Assembly: GCA_000969725.1 (NCBI GenBank)
Contig: JXSR01S015807.1
Direction: 5' to 3' (one strand)
Source: Ophiothrix spiculata
Lineage: Eukaryota; Echinodermata; Ophiuroidea; Amphilepidida; Ophiotrichidae
Length of the DNA: 22,906 bases
Every line of letters starts with the position of its first letter. Position 1 is the first letter of the stretch. Positions 10,560-20,300 of the stretch are shown here, piece by piece. The notes under the pieces are model-generated. The model was not told where the DNA came from and ran no database searches. It saw only the letters and a program-made list of their open reading frames with translations. The translations under genes and the position numbers were made by a program.

Positions 10560-10838
10560 TAACCCTTGCCCATCCCTCCTCCCCTTATCAACTCTAATTT
10601 TGAAGAAAGAATCGGACCAAGTATATACTATAGGTCCCATCCAAAATTTTAGGGATAAGGTTTGGGGTTACGGTTAGGGTATGTTTAGGGATGGGTCATG
10701 ATTAGTACTGTTTCCGGCAGTAAAAATTGTGAGCGTTCGCCATTACCACCTTGGAAAATGTACGCTCATGTTGTAGACTTTGCGCAAACGCTACCATCTA
10801 CGTGTTCACAAATTAAATCCACAAACACTAGAAAGAAT
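10560..10838. other. Non-coding with degenerate GGTTAGGG-like words
   Basis: 10645-10695 contains AAGGTTTGGGGTTACGGTTAGGG and similar words, a degenerate G-rich run. It is too short and irregular to be telomeric. The 79-codon plus-strand open frame from 10698 overlaps the tandem array and has no motif. Confidence 0.35.
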
Positions 10839-10839
10839 A

Positions 10840-11460
10840 TTCACAGCTGGAATGTAGGCCTGTCAGCTTTTTTCTTCAGGGGAAGGGGTGGAGGGGCTAA
10901 ACTTGATACCCCAGACAGTCAATGCACTATATTGTAGGCCTATATAGCCTAACAGTACAGCCTATAGGCGTGCAAAAAATACATAAGGATAGTGTAAAGA
11001 TTCTCTACAAGCATGGGTGAACTAAGAGTGACCTTATTGTATGTCTGTACAACTGATTTATTTTCTCAGTTGGAATGTAGGCCTTATGTCAGTTTTTCAG
11101 GGAGAGGGGTTATAATTAAGACCCCAGAAAATCAGTGCACATAATTAAGGTTTACAAAGCTACAAGTTATGAATTAGGAGAGAGGAATGATTAATGATTC
11201 AGTGCAGCTCTGAGTGAACTGTCTGTACCACTTACCTATTTTCTCAGCTGAAATGTAGGGCTTGTCAGCTTTCCAAGGAAGGGGTTGTACTAGAGACCCA
11301 ACACTGTCAATGTGCATTGAGATTGTGGCATGATTCTATGCATCGGATGAGTTTTTATTAGGGGAAAGGGGTTACAGAGACTCCAGATAACAGTTTTACA
11401 GGCCTACGAGTTGATATGATCAGGATAGCAGGATGATCCTTTGTACCACTGGATGAATTA
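10840..11460. repeat. Diverged tandem array, units about 180-220 bp
   Basis: Recurring landmarks in fixed order are CTCAGYTGGAATGTAGG, a GGGGAAGGGGTT block, GACCCCAGACAGTCAATG, then a GAGTGAACT...TCTGTAC block. Unit anchors (GGAATGTAGG-like) fall at 10849, 11072 and 11250 (spacing 223 and 178), and a fourth partial unit carries GGGGAAAGGGGTTACAGAGAC near 11361. A further unit lies beyond the inverted-repeat block at about 12690-12840. Units are strongly diverged, so the array is old. TAGGCCTA occurs once inside (10935-10942). Confidence 0.6.
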
Positions 11461-11639
11461 CGATATAGTGCACATTTTCCCAGTTCCTGTCATGTGCTGT
11501 CCTTTTTATACATAGGGCCTATGCCTTAGATGACTTTAAAAATTATTATCACCTCTTATTTTAAACGAATGCCGTTTTCATTTTATCATCACCTCACCAA
11601 AGTAACCCTTGTCTTACCAACATATTTTTTGTAACGTTT

Positions 11640-12615
11640 GTTATCAAGGGGGGGGGGGGCGATGATTACCACCCCCCATGAAATTGAAATTAACAGCCAA
11701 AAGTTAAGTTGTTTGGTACCATAGTATAGGGTAAGGTCTCCTCTTTCTATTGATACCAAAATCATGAAAATCGGCCAAGGTGTCACGTAATTATGACGTC
11801 ATAAGTACTTCCGAGTCGGAAAATCACGATATCCACAAAAATGTTGCTATAAAAGTTCAAATATCGGAATTTTACCCGGTAATGGTGTTTCTAAGATGTT
11901 CTGCACATTTGTGACCCGTCATATCGAAAGGTACCTTAAGGTCGGCAAAATCAAAATTGATTTTTTGGTCTCATCTGAAAGCTGAGATTTTAAGCTTTAA
12001 AATGACACCTTGATTTTGGTTATTGGATGTTCGGTTGCGAAGTTACACCCAAATTGGTAAAAGGCATCGGGCTGATTCGGAAAACTATAGTTCTGAGAAA
12101 ATTGAGTTTAAAGTTTTTGTACTTTGTAAGTCTTGAATGGAGAGAGGTTTTTAAGCTTGGTTTTTAATACATTTTTCTTATGTTTTGGATGTTGGAACCT
12201 GATTAATATGATAGAATACACTTGAATGATAACCTTTCTGATGAAATTAGAAATTCGACCTTGGACGTGATTTTTGACTATGATCAGCTTCAATGGCCCG
12301 TATCTCGTAATGTACTATGCCGGTATTAGGTACCTTTTGATATGACGATCCACATTTTAGGTCCATACCATGTAGATATTTTTCAAAATGGCGACTTAAA
12401 ATATTCCGAGGTGACAACCACCCTTTACCTTCCGACTTTGACGGGACACCCTGACCTCCCTGAAGGTGGCACCTATGATTTTTTCCCCCGCTAAAATGAC
12501 CGCAAAGGATGAACTCATAACTATCCATATCCCTTAGGTCGTATTCATTTGCGTTATTATGCGATAGGGAATTATCCGTTACAGGGGGTGGTAACCACCC
12601 CCACCCCCTTGGTAA
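11640..12615. mobile_element. Imperfect inverted-repeat (foldback) element with G/C-tract ends
   Basis: The left end is ATCAA followed by a run of about 13 G, then GATGATTACCACCCCCC (to about 11689). The right end, 12584-12615, reads as its inverted counterpart: GGGGGTGGT-A-ACCACCCCC, then CACCCCCTTGGTAAG. Deeper in, GTCATATCGAAAGGTACCTT (near 11919) pairs with AGGTACCTTTTGATATGAC (near 12328). Between the arms the sequence is not clearly symmetric. Weak open frames of 60-93 codons on the minus strand are derived from the repeat. The block sits between units of the 10840-11460 array and the related unit at 12690-12840, as if inserted into it. Exact ends and target duplication are unclear. Confidence 0.5.
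11791..11804. promoter_or_regulatory. 14-bp palindrome containing a full CRE word
   Basis: TTATGACGTCATAA is a perfect palindrome with the ATF/CREB octamer TGACGTCA at 11794-11801. It lies within the inverted-repeat element and has no neighbouring promoter, so binding-site function is only a possibility. Confidence 0.25.
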
Positions 12616-12689
12616 GAAAAGGGGTAAACCTGTTGGTGTTGTGATAAAAACATGTTTCAGAGCAAAATATGAAATATGATGCTCACTGC

Positions 12690-12840
12690 ATTGGAATTTT
12701 AAAGTATGTCTGTACTATTGAACTTTCTCGGGGATGAAGGGGTGGGTGGGATGTTGGGGTGTGGTGACAGTCAATGTACGGCTAGGAATAAAAGTTATAC
12801 ATTAAGATAGTGAACATGTACTGGGTGGTTCAGTGTGATC
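12690..12840. repeat. Displaced unit of the 10840-11460 tandem array
   Basis: GTATGTCTGTAC, CTTTCTCGG, GATGAAGGGGTGG, GACAGTCAATGTAC and ACATTAAGATAGTGAACATG occur in the same order as the landmarks of the unit beginning near 10849. It is separated from the main array by the inverted-repeat block at about 11640-12615. Confidence 0.45.
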
Positions 12841-13243
12841 AATTGGGACGGAAAATTTGAGTTGAGCTTGAGACGATTGTATTGGGGCCATGACTTGGTC
12901 CAGGTTTGGAGCTTGAAAATGGCCGGTAAGTTGTCAGCTTAAAGGGAACCCAGGTTCACGGGGGTCATCGCGAGTAGGGTAAACCGGGGTAAAAAGGCCC
13001 GATTGTGAGGTTTTTGCTAAATATCTCAGATCAGCTTTGAGGATCTTGGATAAAGTTATGTGGTTTTATCCACTACATGCCCTCTCTATTTTATGTAAAT
13101 CTAGTTTCATGAATATTTTATCGGTAAGGGGGCCTTGAAGGTGATTATTTGGGTGGGTATTTTTACCCCGGACAAAGATTTTTTCGGGGTAAAAAGGCCC
13201 ACATTGCATTTCACCAATATGATCACCATGGCAACTATATACA

Positions 13244-13667
13244 GTAGCTAGCAGTGTTCGAATTAAGGAAAAAAACATGGTTGTCCGATGGACAACCAGG
13301 TTGTAATTTTTGGTTGTCCGTCAGAAATTTGGTTGTCCGTCAGGCGCGGCGCCAGACTCAAAAAGGTACCCCAATTTTTTTTGACGTAGCTTTTCAAAAC
13401 TGAAAAAAAAGATCTTCAAAGCGCACAGACAATTATGAGACACCTACTTCTAATTTTTTTCAACAGCAAATTGATTAAAAGTCATATTTTTTACGGCGAT
13501 CAGGGAATTGAAGAAAAATACTTTTCCAGTATTCAAGGTTCCAGTTTTGAAATAAACATGCTAAGAAGTATGTTTATTTGACTTTGAAAAATTATGGTTG
13601 TCCGCCGGACAACCATAGCATTAATTTAGGTTGTCCGGCGCTAGAAATTTCGAACGCTGGTAGCTAG
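13244..13667. repeat. 8-bp target site duplication pair of the nested element
   Basis: GTAGCTAG occurs immediately before (13244-13251) and immediately after (13660-13667) the inverted ends of the nested element, with no mismatch. An 8-bp duplication is the hallmark of hAT transposition. Confidence 0.85.
13252..13659. mobile_element. hAT-like non-autonomous element (MITE), 408 bp
   Basis: The ends are CAGTGTTCGAA (13252-13262) and TTCGAACGCTG (13649-13659), inverted at 10 of 11 positions and starting with the CAGNG of hAT termini. An identical 8-bp duplication GTAGCTAG flanks it. The subterminal zones carry GGTTGTCC seven times: forward at 13279, 13312, 13331, 13596 and 13629, and reverse at 13290 and 13607; two of these sites pair into near-palindromes (such as 13594-13616). 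Such clustered words are typical of transposase-binding sites. No open reading frame. Because the duplication is perfect, the insertion is relatively recent and younger than the host element at 12977-14800. Confidence 0.88.
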
Positions 13668-14802
13668 GGTTTTAAAACAGGAATTACTTTTGTATAAGCT
13701 TTGTTTGACAAACCTTAACACCAAAAAACTTTTTATTTTCTGTAATAAATTCTTAGTCATGGACCTTTTTTCTTGTGCCTTCAGTTTTACCGTCAAACAA
13801 TTTATTTTTGTGAAAATTCTACAAAACGCCTTAACAATTTCAAATTGCTGTATTTAAATTTAAAAAAAAACATCCTTTATTAGATGTCTTATAAAATTGT
13901 TTGTATCAATATATAACATAATTCAAATGTAAACTTAGATATGTTTTTCATTTTCTCACATTTTTTTCCCAAGTTATACAATTGTGTAACATACCGGAAA
14001 AGCTGCAGGTGTCTATTTTCATAGGGGTAGGGGTAACATTTGATGTCATAATTTTATAAAATATTACAAATCTGGCCAATATATGGATAAAAGTTGTATA
14101 ACTAATAACCCGCTACTAAATTAAAAGGAAATTTCACAGTGAATTAAACTCTTGTGGCTCTTATAGGTCAAAAGGCTGAATTAAAAAGTCAAATTTTACG
14201 TTATTTTTGATATTTTACTCAATTTGACCTATCAAGTGTTAGAAAATGTTGAAATACCTGCTACTTTTGAATAATTAATTCATCAAAGGTTCATTTTATC
14301 CCTATTCCTAAATATTACCAGCATTATCAAATTTTTTTGAATATTTTAATCTTCTTTTTAGAGGGGTGCGCCTTTTTACCCCTGGGTGCTCGATTTTGTT
14401 TGGGGTAAAAAGGCCCACTCAAGAAAGTGGAATCATGGAAATACAAGTATTTGTTTCATTAATTTAACATTTTCTAATTATTAAAACTACTGTTCTAAAC
14501 AATAATTGATATAAGAATCAAACAATGAAACATAATTGTTAAATAACTAACGATTATAAGTCACATGTGCAAAACCTTGAATCGTCAATTTTCATTGGTT
14601 TAATTTTCATTTTTCCATCAATACCTGTGTACCCTTAAAAATAGTTAAGGAAATGTATTTGTTCTTGCATCTGGTTTTTGTATAATTGTACTTTTAAAAA
14701 ATATATTTCATTTAATATCTAAACCTATATTTTTTTACTGGCAATAAACAAAAGTTTAGCGGGCCTTTTTCCCCGTGGGCCTTTTTACCCCAGTTTACCC
14801 TA

Positions 14803-15012
14803 AATATTTGCTGTGTAAGTGAAAGTTTACCATGTGTGTTTTCAGCATTTTTTGATCAAAATTCTGATCTGTGCATGTAACTATATACAAAAATCAAGCA
14901 CTGCTTATGCAATATCAATCACTATTTATACATATCAATTCTAAAATAAACTACAACACATTCCATCTAAGCAAAGAATACAGAATTCCACTATCCATTT
15001 AAGCTTACATAC
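14803..15012. other. Non-coding; start of putative first intron
   Basis: On the minus strand this directly follows the donor at 15012-15007. Nothing else is recognised. Confidence 0.35.
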
Positions 15013-15104
15013 CTGTCTGAGAAGAGCGCCATATAATCCCCTCGGGGATAATCCCTCGCAAACTCATAGCTTCCGGGGTAATGTAAAAACTCAGGACTAA
15101 ACAT
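15013..15104 (-). CDS. Putative first coding exon, unrecognised protein
   Basis: On the minus strand an ATG at 15104-15102 opens 30 codons reading MFSPEFLHYPGSYEFARDYP and then RGDYMALFSD. They are followed by AG and a canonical donor CAG|GTATGT (intron from 15012). An in-frame TGA lies four codons upstream of the ATG, supporting this start. The exon is 92 nt and ends in phase 2. GC content is about half, clearly above the AT-rich flanks. If spliced to 3577, the split codon becomes AGC (Ser) and the frame continues into the charged exon at 3577-3442. The segment is rich in Y, F, D and R and has no signal peptide or membrane stretch. I do not recognise the family. It could be one promoter-specific N-terminus of a larger protein. 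Confidence 0.55.
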
Positions 15105-15129
15105 GATTCCAAATCAGACAAAAACCTTG

Positions 15130-15147
15130 CGTCACATCATATATAAA
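15130..15147 (-). promoter_or_regulatory. Possible TATA element upstream of the putative first exon
   Basis: On the minus strand TTTATATAT (15147-15139) ends 35 bases before the ATG at 15104, and TGACG (15134-15130) follows it. The spacing would leave only a very short 5' untranslated region. In AT-rich DNA such a word is common by chance, so this is weak. Confidence 0.2.
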
Positions 15148-15149
15148 TT

Positions 15150-15535
15150 TCCCGTTGTCAGAATTTTGTTCTACAAGTCCAGTAGATACAAATATCAAGA
15201 AGAAGAATATAATCTGTATCCCAGATGGCAGGTATTCCTTATGATGGATGTTATACAATCACCTTGACTATTTCAACTATCACCGTACAACGACCCACAC
15301 GCCAGGCGTGCTAGATTTACATGTGCCTTCAAGAAACGATCCATATAGCAACATAGTCATATATTCATCCCAAGGCAGTCTGATTTAACATCACACACAA
15401 GACTTTTATGCGATGATCTCAAGCGACATTTACAATTCAAATTTTAAACTTGACTCTTGCTCATTCCATAAAAAAGTATAATGTGGCACATATATTCAAT
15501 CAACATAAAATTCCATTGTTTTCATTGCTAACAAA
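15150..15535. other. Non-coding stretch upstream of the putative first exon
   Basis: No exon, repeat or RNA feature supported. It would contain any promoter of the minus-strand gene. Confidence 0.35.
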
Positions 15536-16180
15536 TATCTGTCAAGGTTTTGGTGTCCAAGATATTGTTCAAAGTTCAATGTTTGGTTTATCCATGTGTA
15601 AGTGCAGATTTCTGTGTAATAGATGACAGTCCTGATACCGGGTCCTGATACTAATAGGTGATGACCTCTTTTGGTATTGTAAAAGGCTGAATTTGGGAAA
15701 CTTGCACAAGTTGCAGAATTAGTTCTATACAATCAGCTCATGGAAAAACACCGTCTCATTTATTTAACCATTTTATAACACAGATTGCTGACAAAAATCT
15801 GTTGAGGTCCAAGATATTGTTCAAAGTTCAATCTATAATTTAGTCCAAGTGCATATATTTCTGCTGAAGGTGATGACCTCAATGTTATCATAAAAGGCTA
15901 AATTCAGAAACTTGCAAAGTTGCAGAATTAAGGTAGTTCTATTCAATCTGCTTAAGTAAGAACATAATTTGGTTTATGTTTTATATTACTATACTAACGT
16001 TGGTGTTATCATTAACAGTTTGATGAATTATGTACAGTAAATGTATGAAATCTGAGTTCTTTTACATATCATAAAGGCTGTATTCAGAAACTTGCAAGAG
16101 TTGCAGAATAAGTTCCATGCAATCAGCTCATGTATTAGCACACAGGTCTTGTTTATCAAATCATGTTGTATAACACAGAT
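15536..16180. repeat. Three diverged tandem repeat units
   Basis: GTCCAAGATATTGTTCAAAG and the next six bases are identical at 15555-15580 and 15807-15832 (period 252). A second landmark, AAAGGCTGAATT...GAAACTTGCA(A)GTTGCAGAAT(T)A followed by GTTCTATACAATC, occurs at about 15682, 15893 and 16073 (spacing 211 and 180). ATAACACAGAT(T) recurs near 15775 and 16171, and GTTATCATTA near 16006 and 16193. Unequal spacing shows insertions and deletions between units. No coding pattern is preserved across the copies, so the open frames here are incidental. Confidence 0.6.
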
Positions 16181-18365
16181 ACTGATGATAATGTTATCAT
16201 TAGCGGTCAAATTGATGAACTTGCAGTCAATATATGGACTCAACCTCAGTGTTTCAGAAAAATCATACACTTCACCGGGGTAAGCTTATTATGTCCACTA
16301 CTCATGTGTAAATTTGATCCCAATTATCATGATCTTGCTTTAAACAAGGGACTGGGGTTTGAATTACTGAGAATAAATGACAGCTATAGGTTGGTGACTC
16401 CAGTATGTCATGTACAATATAAGTCATTACAACAGGATCTGGGATCTTGTTACTGAATGTTGTCAAATTACAGGGTGGTCAAATTATGAATAACCTGTAA
16501 GTATTCCTAGTACTAGTAGACTGCAATACAACGTAAATCCTGTACATATCCTGGGGTTTTGATATAAAATTTTTAGAGATGATTTTAAGGCCACTTCAGA
16601 TGTGGGTGATGTTCAGGAAATATTGTAGCTTCTTCATCAAAACCAGGCTTTACTGCACTATTCAAGCAGACATACAATTCAATTACTCCGATGTTGTAGA
16701 CGATTATTTCCCTAAACGGAATATTTCCCGTTTCGCAAAAAATATGAGACCTGCCTTCTCACAGACACTATGGTTAATCCCAGCAGCATTACATGAAACC
16801 ACAAATGATATTCCAGGTCAGTCTGTCTGTCTGCAGTAAATGGCACTAAAGACACTTGACAACATGAAAGTGTCCACGATCAGCTGATGATGCATGGCAA
16901 GCAAAAACTTCAATCCTGTTCAAATCAAGGTGAAAATTACCATTCTCTCCAATCATTGAACATGTTGAAGTTGTCAGGTACTTGTGGGTTCAATGCCAAA
17001 ATCACTACTGTTGAATTAAATGATGCATAATATGGCACAATAATTCACCAATATGGTGCTAATCAATTATCATGTGGAAGATCAGTCATTCTGATTCAAT
17101 TCTATAGCCAAATGCAAATGTGATACATTAACTGTTCCAATCAATTCAGGCATCCAATATGCTCAATTATAAGTTACAAAAATTGCTTGTTTTTCATGAA
17201 AAATAAACTGCAGATCTGTAAATATCCAAAACTGAAAAGCTAAAGATGTGTGTTAATCCGTGCAAAAGGTTGAGATGATTTCCTTGTTAGGTTCTTCGCA
17301 ATTTGGGCTAAAACCAATTAATTCCAGGCTAACTATATGATTAAATACCCTATCAAAACAGCTGTTTGATGTACATGTCAAGCTTAACATGCCGCTCTGT
17401 GTTTCTCTGCACAAGTCTAACATGTGAAATGACATAAGTGCGACACAGCTGGGTCACGCAGCTGGCTGGTTACCCACTCGTCTCAGTCTAGTGTGGCTTG
17501 TTATTGATTCATACAGAAAACACTGGGAATACAAGGAAACACTTCAAGCTAGACTTGCTCAAGTCTTATTGACAATCAAAGGCAACAGGGGTATTAACCT
17601 CTCTGCAATGTTGACTTCCTACTGGCTCACAAAGATCCGGTATTGAATAAAAAAATGACAGTATATCATGCCAATCATTCCTTCAGTTACCCAAGGGTAT
17701 AAGCAATTTAAACAGATTTAATGCCAAGTTCATGGAAAATATAGATGGCACTTGTTGACAAGTGTAGAGGAGGGATAAAAGGTTGAATGCCTGGTATTAT
17801 CATTTCAAATAGTATTTTCCAAAATTAAACTTTTAACCTGGAAGCAATGATGCTGAACAAACAGATTTTCACCTGAAATAAATCAGCTGATTATTTATAT
17901 AGGCCTACCTGATATTATTAATGAACCGATCCATGCATTGAAAATTTGGACAATTTATTGGTACTTGGGGATACATTTGTGACTTGGTGTATTAGAAAAT
18001 GCAATAAATTTTCAGAGACTTGTAAGAAAACTGGGCATGATACCTAAAGCAAAATGCAATACATCCAATATTTTCATCAAAGTGACAGTGGTGTTTCTCT
18101 ATTTCTCGAATTTCCTAATCATCATTTTCAATTTGCATATAATCATGTTGCATGTTTTCCTCGTATCATCTTGCGATTTCTACTGTAAGAACCCGTAATA
18201 TACTTTATATGGAATTTTCTTTTTAATCTTTATAATTCAACTCCCTTTTGAGTTATCGTAAGAAATCCCCAAAATAAAAAAGGTAAATTACATATACTCT
18301 TCGGCGCTCGCTTGTGATGGACTAGGCTCACGATGAGAGTGTGGCAATCTTCTCCCATCAATAAC
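16181..18365. other. Non-coding stretch, no confident feature
   Basis: Open frames at 16163-16456 and 16579-16839 on the plus strand lack domains, splice signals and codon bias. One TAGGCCTA lies at 17900-17907. No RNA gene or repeat unit could be delimited. Confidence 0.4.
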
Positions 18366-18368
18366 TAC

Positions 18369-18434
18369 AATTTAGTGGAGTCTGGCCCATAATTTAGTGG
18401 AGTCTGGCCCATAATTTAGTGGCATCTGACCCAT
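18369..18434 (+). repeat. Short tandem repeat, 3 x 22 bp
   Basis: Units start with AATTTAGTGG and end in CCCAT. Units one and two (18369-18390, 18391-18412) are identical; unit three (18413-18434) differs at three positions. This is a small minisatellite. Confidence 0.85.
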
Positions 18435-18439
18435 TCGCT

Positions 18440-19950
18440 CCAAAAGAGGGACCCTGGAAAAGAAAATTATTGTTAAAGATATTTTACACACGTTTCGGTT
18501 CAGCTCCCTTTTTAGTTGAACACTTTTCCATTTAATGGTTTTAATTATTTAATTATATGTACCTCAAGTATCTAGATCATAATGGGAAGTAATGCTTTCC
18601 CATACAAAAGATGCAAAATGTTGACAGAGGACTGACTTTAGCTCAGTCATTGACAGCCCTGTATAATATCTGTAACCACCTTTTGAGCTTGGATGCGTAG
18701 GGCAGACACATGTTTCGGGGAGCAAAATAAGCAACTTGTACAATTTTGGGGTGTTAATTTTCATGGCAGCTATCTATTTGATTGTCATAACATTTAATTG
18801 TGTCAACAATTAAAGCCTACCGATAATTGCCAATGACAAATGTCTAGCAATCCTAGCTTAGGGTGGATTTAGATCCAGTCAATTTTATTCACTAGGTTTC
18901 TATCCCTTGCACAAATCAAAAATCAATGCCCATCCAACCTACAACAAACAGACAAACATCCGGGTTTACACCACTATATTATCAAAATAACGTTGACATT
19001 TATTGAAATACTAGTAATTGAATACCAGTATCTAAATGGAACACAAAGTTGAAATTTTCGTACACCTCACCAAGCAGACATATGTCTAACCAAGTAGTCC
19101 GTAAACATCAGTGAAAGGCATCAACTTGCATATCCTGCTTTTCGGTCAGTACAAATAAAGTTCAAATTTTTTACAGTATTTTGAACATTAATGAGTACTT
19201 ATAAAAATTGTCATAATCATGATATTTCCAAGTGTGACATTGTTTTTGAACCAGTTTCTAATTTGGGCAGCAGTATTTACATTGTAGCAAAGCACAGATG
19301 AAGTGCCTACTATGGTTCAGTTTGTGGTAAATATAACATATATAACGTTGACTTTGATGGAGACAAACCACCAAACGAAGTTGTCAATAATATGGTTGAT
19401 CAACTTTCGGGTGATTTTATTAAAAATTATTATCTTTGTGAGCTTACAAAATGAAAAATATAGGCCTACACAGTTTACAATGTTCATTTTTACTATGTTG
19501 CAAGCGTCCTGATGGGTGGGTTACTAAAAATTGACCAATAGGTAGTCAAGTTCAAACGATATGTTGTTGAGTTTTGCAGTCGTCTAGTCAAATCTTGCAT
19601 CAAGACTGAGACGCACCTTTTTAACTTGGATGGATACAATTAAACATATGCTTTGTCGCTTACCACACATTAGCTTGATTAAATCTATTACTGGAATGGT
19701 ATTTAAAAGTACTTAACCATAGATTGTTTATGACTTAACCCAGCTATCTATATCTGCCTCATTAGCATGATTAGTGAATCATGGCCTAATTAGTTTAATT
19801 ACTCGATCAACCATTTCTTAAATGTTACTATTTCAGTCTCAATCTTGGTAGTAGAGTTTGTTATTTTTCTTTTAATTTGTTATCAATTATGATTTCCTTA
19901 TTTCTTATTAACTTATATCATGTGATAACATGGTATTTACACTTAAGTGC
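18440..19950. other. Non-coding stretch, nothing firmly recognised
   Basis: AT-rich. One TAGGCCTA lies at 19461-19468. The 69-codon plus-strand open frame from 19303 is I/T/L rich and unsupported. No repeat or RNA gene identified. Confidence 0.4.
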
Positions 19951-19954
19951 TCAA

Positions 19955-20140
19955 TGAAAGTTGCTCTTTAGGGTTAACACAGCTGAAATTCCCTCGCTTT
20001 GCACCAATGAGTCCTGGGTGCAATTCGCGGTCCCGGCGCTGTATGTGCATTTGGTTTTCAGTCCATGCTCATGTCGGCAGGTCCTTCTCTGGGTATTCCA
20101 GTCTTCCTCCAGCATCTAAAACTGATTAAAGAAAGATCTT
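19955..20140 (+). repeat. Degraded tRNA-derived SINE
   Basis: TCCTGGGTGCAATTCGCGG (from about 20012) contains a B-box-like GGTGCAATTCG (20017-20027). It is followed by a body with TTTTCAGTCC, CATGTCGGCAGGTCC, CTCTGGGTATTCCAGTCTTCC and TCCAGCATCTAAAACTGATT. The GGGTRYTCC...TTTCCTCCNNCATCTAAAA style body after a tRNA-like head is typical of metazoan SINEs. The A-box half is badly eroded. The 60-codon open frame is incidental. An inverted-repeat element follows immediately at 20141. Confidence 0.55.
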
Positions 20141-20300
20141 CAGGGGTGTGAGAGGCCAGTTGACAAAAACGAGGAAAACGAGGAAAAGCGTCGTAAAGGT
20201 CAAAAACAGGCTGAAAATGAATAAAAAAGCTGAAATTTTAACACAAGAAAATTTTCAAAAACGAGGAAATCAGCTGAAAAGAGGAACTCTCACACCCCTG
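20141..20300. mobile_element. 160-bp inverted-repeat element (MITE) next to the SINE
   Basis: The terminal inverted repeats are perfect over 14 bases: CAGGGGTGTGAGAG at 20141-20154 and its complement at 20287-20300. The CAGGGG start resembles hAT termini. Flanks are GATCTT on the left and TATCTT on the right, a 5 of 6 match rather than a clean 8-bp duplication, so the superfamily is uncertain. The interior has repeated ACGAGGAAA words (near 20169, 20179 and 20261). No coding capacity. Confidence 0.75.

Larger units (their letters stand above)
12977..14800. mobile_element. 1,824-bp non-autonomous DNA element, 24-bp terminal inverted repeats, TA-flanked
   Basis: The first 24 bases (12977-13000, beginning GGGTAAACCGGGG) match the reverse complement of the last 24 (14777-14800) at 23 of 24 positions. 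TA lies immediately outside each end (12975-12976 and 14801-14802), as expected for a TA target duplication of the Tc1/mariner type, although TA is too short to be proof. The motif GGGGTAAAAAGGCCC is exact at 12986-13000, 13186-13200 and 14402-14416, and exact in reverse at 14777-14791, with degenerate reverse copies at 14368-14382 and about 14761-14774. These would suit transposase-binding subterminal sites. The interior is AT-rich and has no transposase frame. A hAT-like element is inserted at 13252-13659; without it and one copy of the duplicated target, the element would be about 1.41 kb. Confidence 0.8.

Noticed and set aside
10645..10695. GGTTAGGG-like words suggesting telomeric repeat
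   Set aside because: Irregular, short and not tandem; more like a degenerate dispersed repeat.
12247..12528. 93-codon minus-strand open frame
   Set aside because: Lies within the inverted-repeat block; no motif, start context or splice signals.
12940..12965. TTAAAGGGAACCCAGGTTCAC as an end of another TTAA element
   Set aside because: No inverted partner was found within a plausible distance.
16163..16839. 97- and 86-codon plus-strand open frames
   Set aside because: No domain and no codon bias; the first begins within a diverged repeat.
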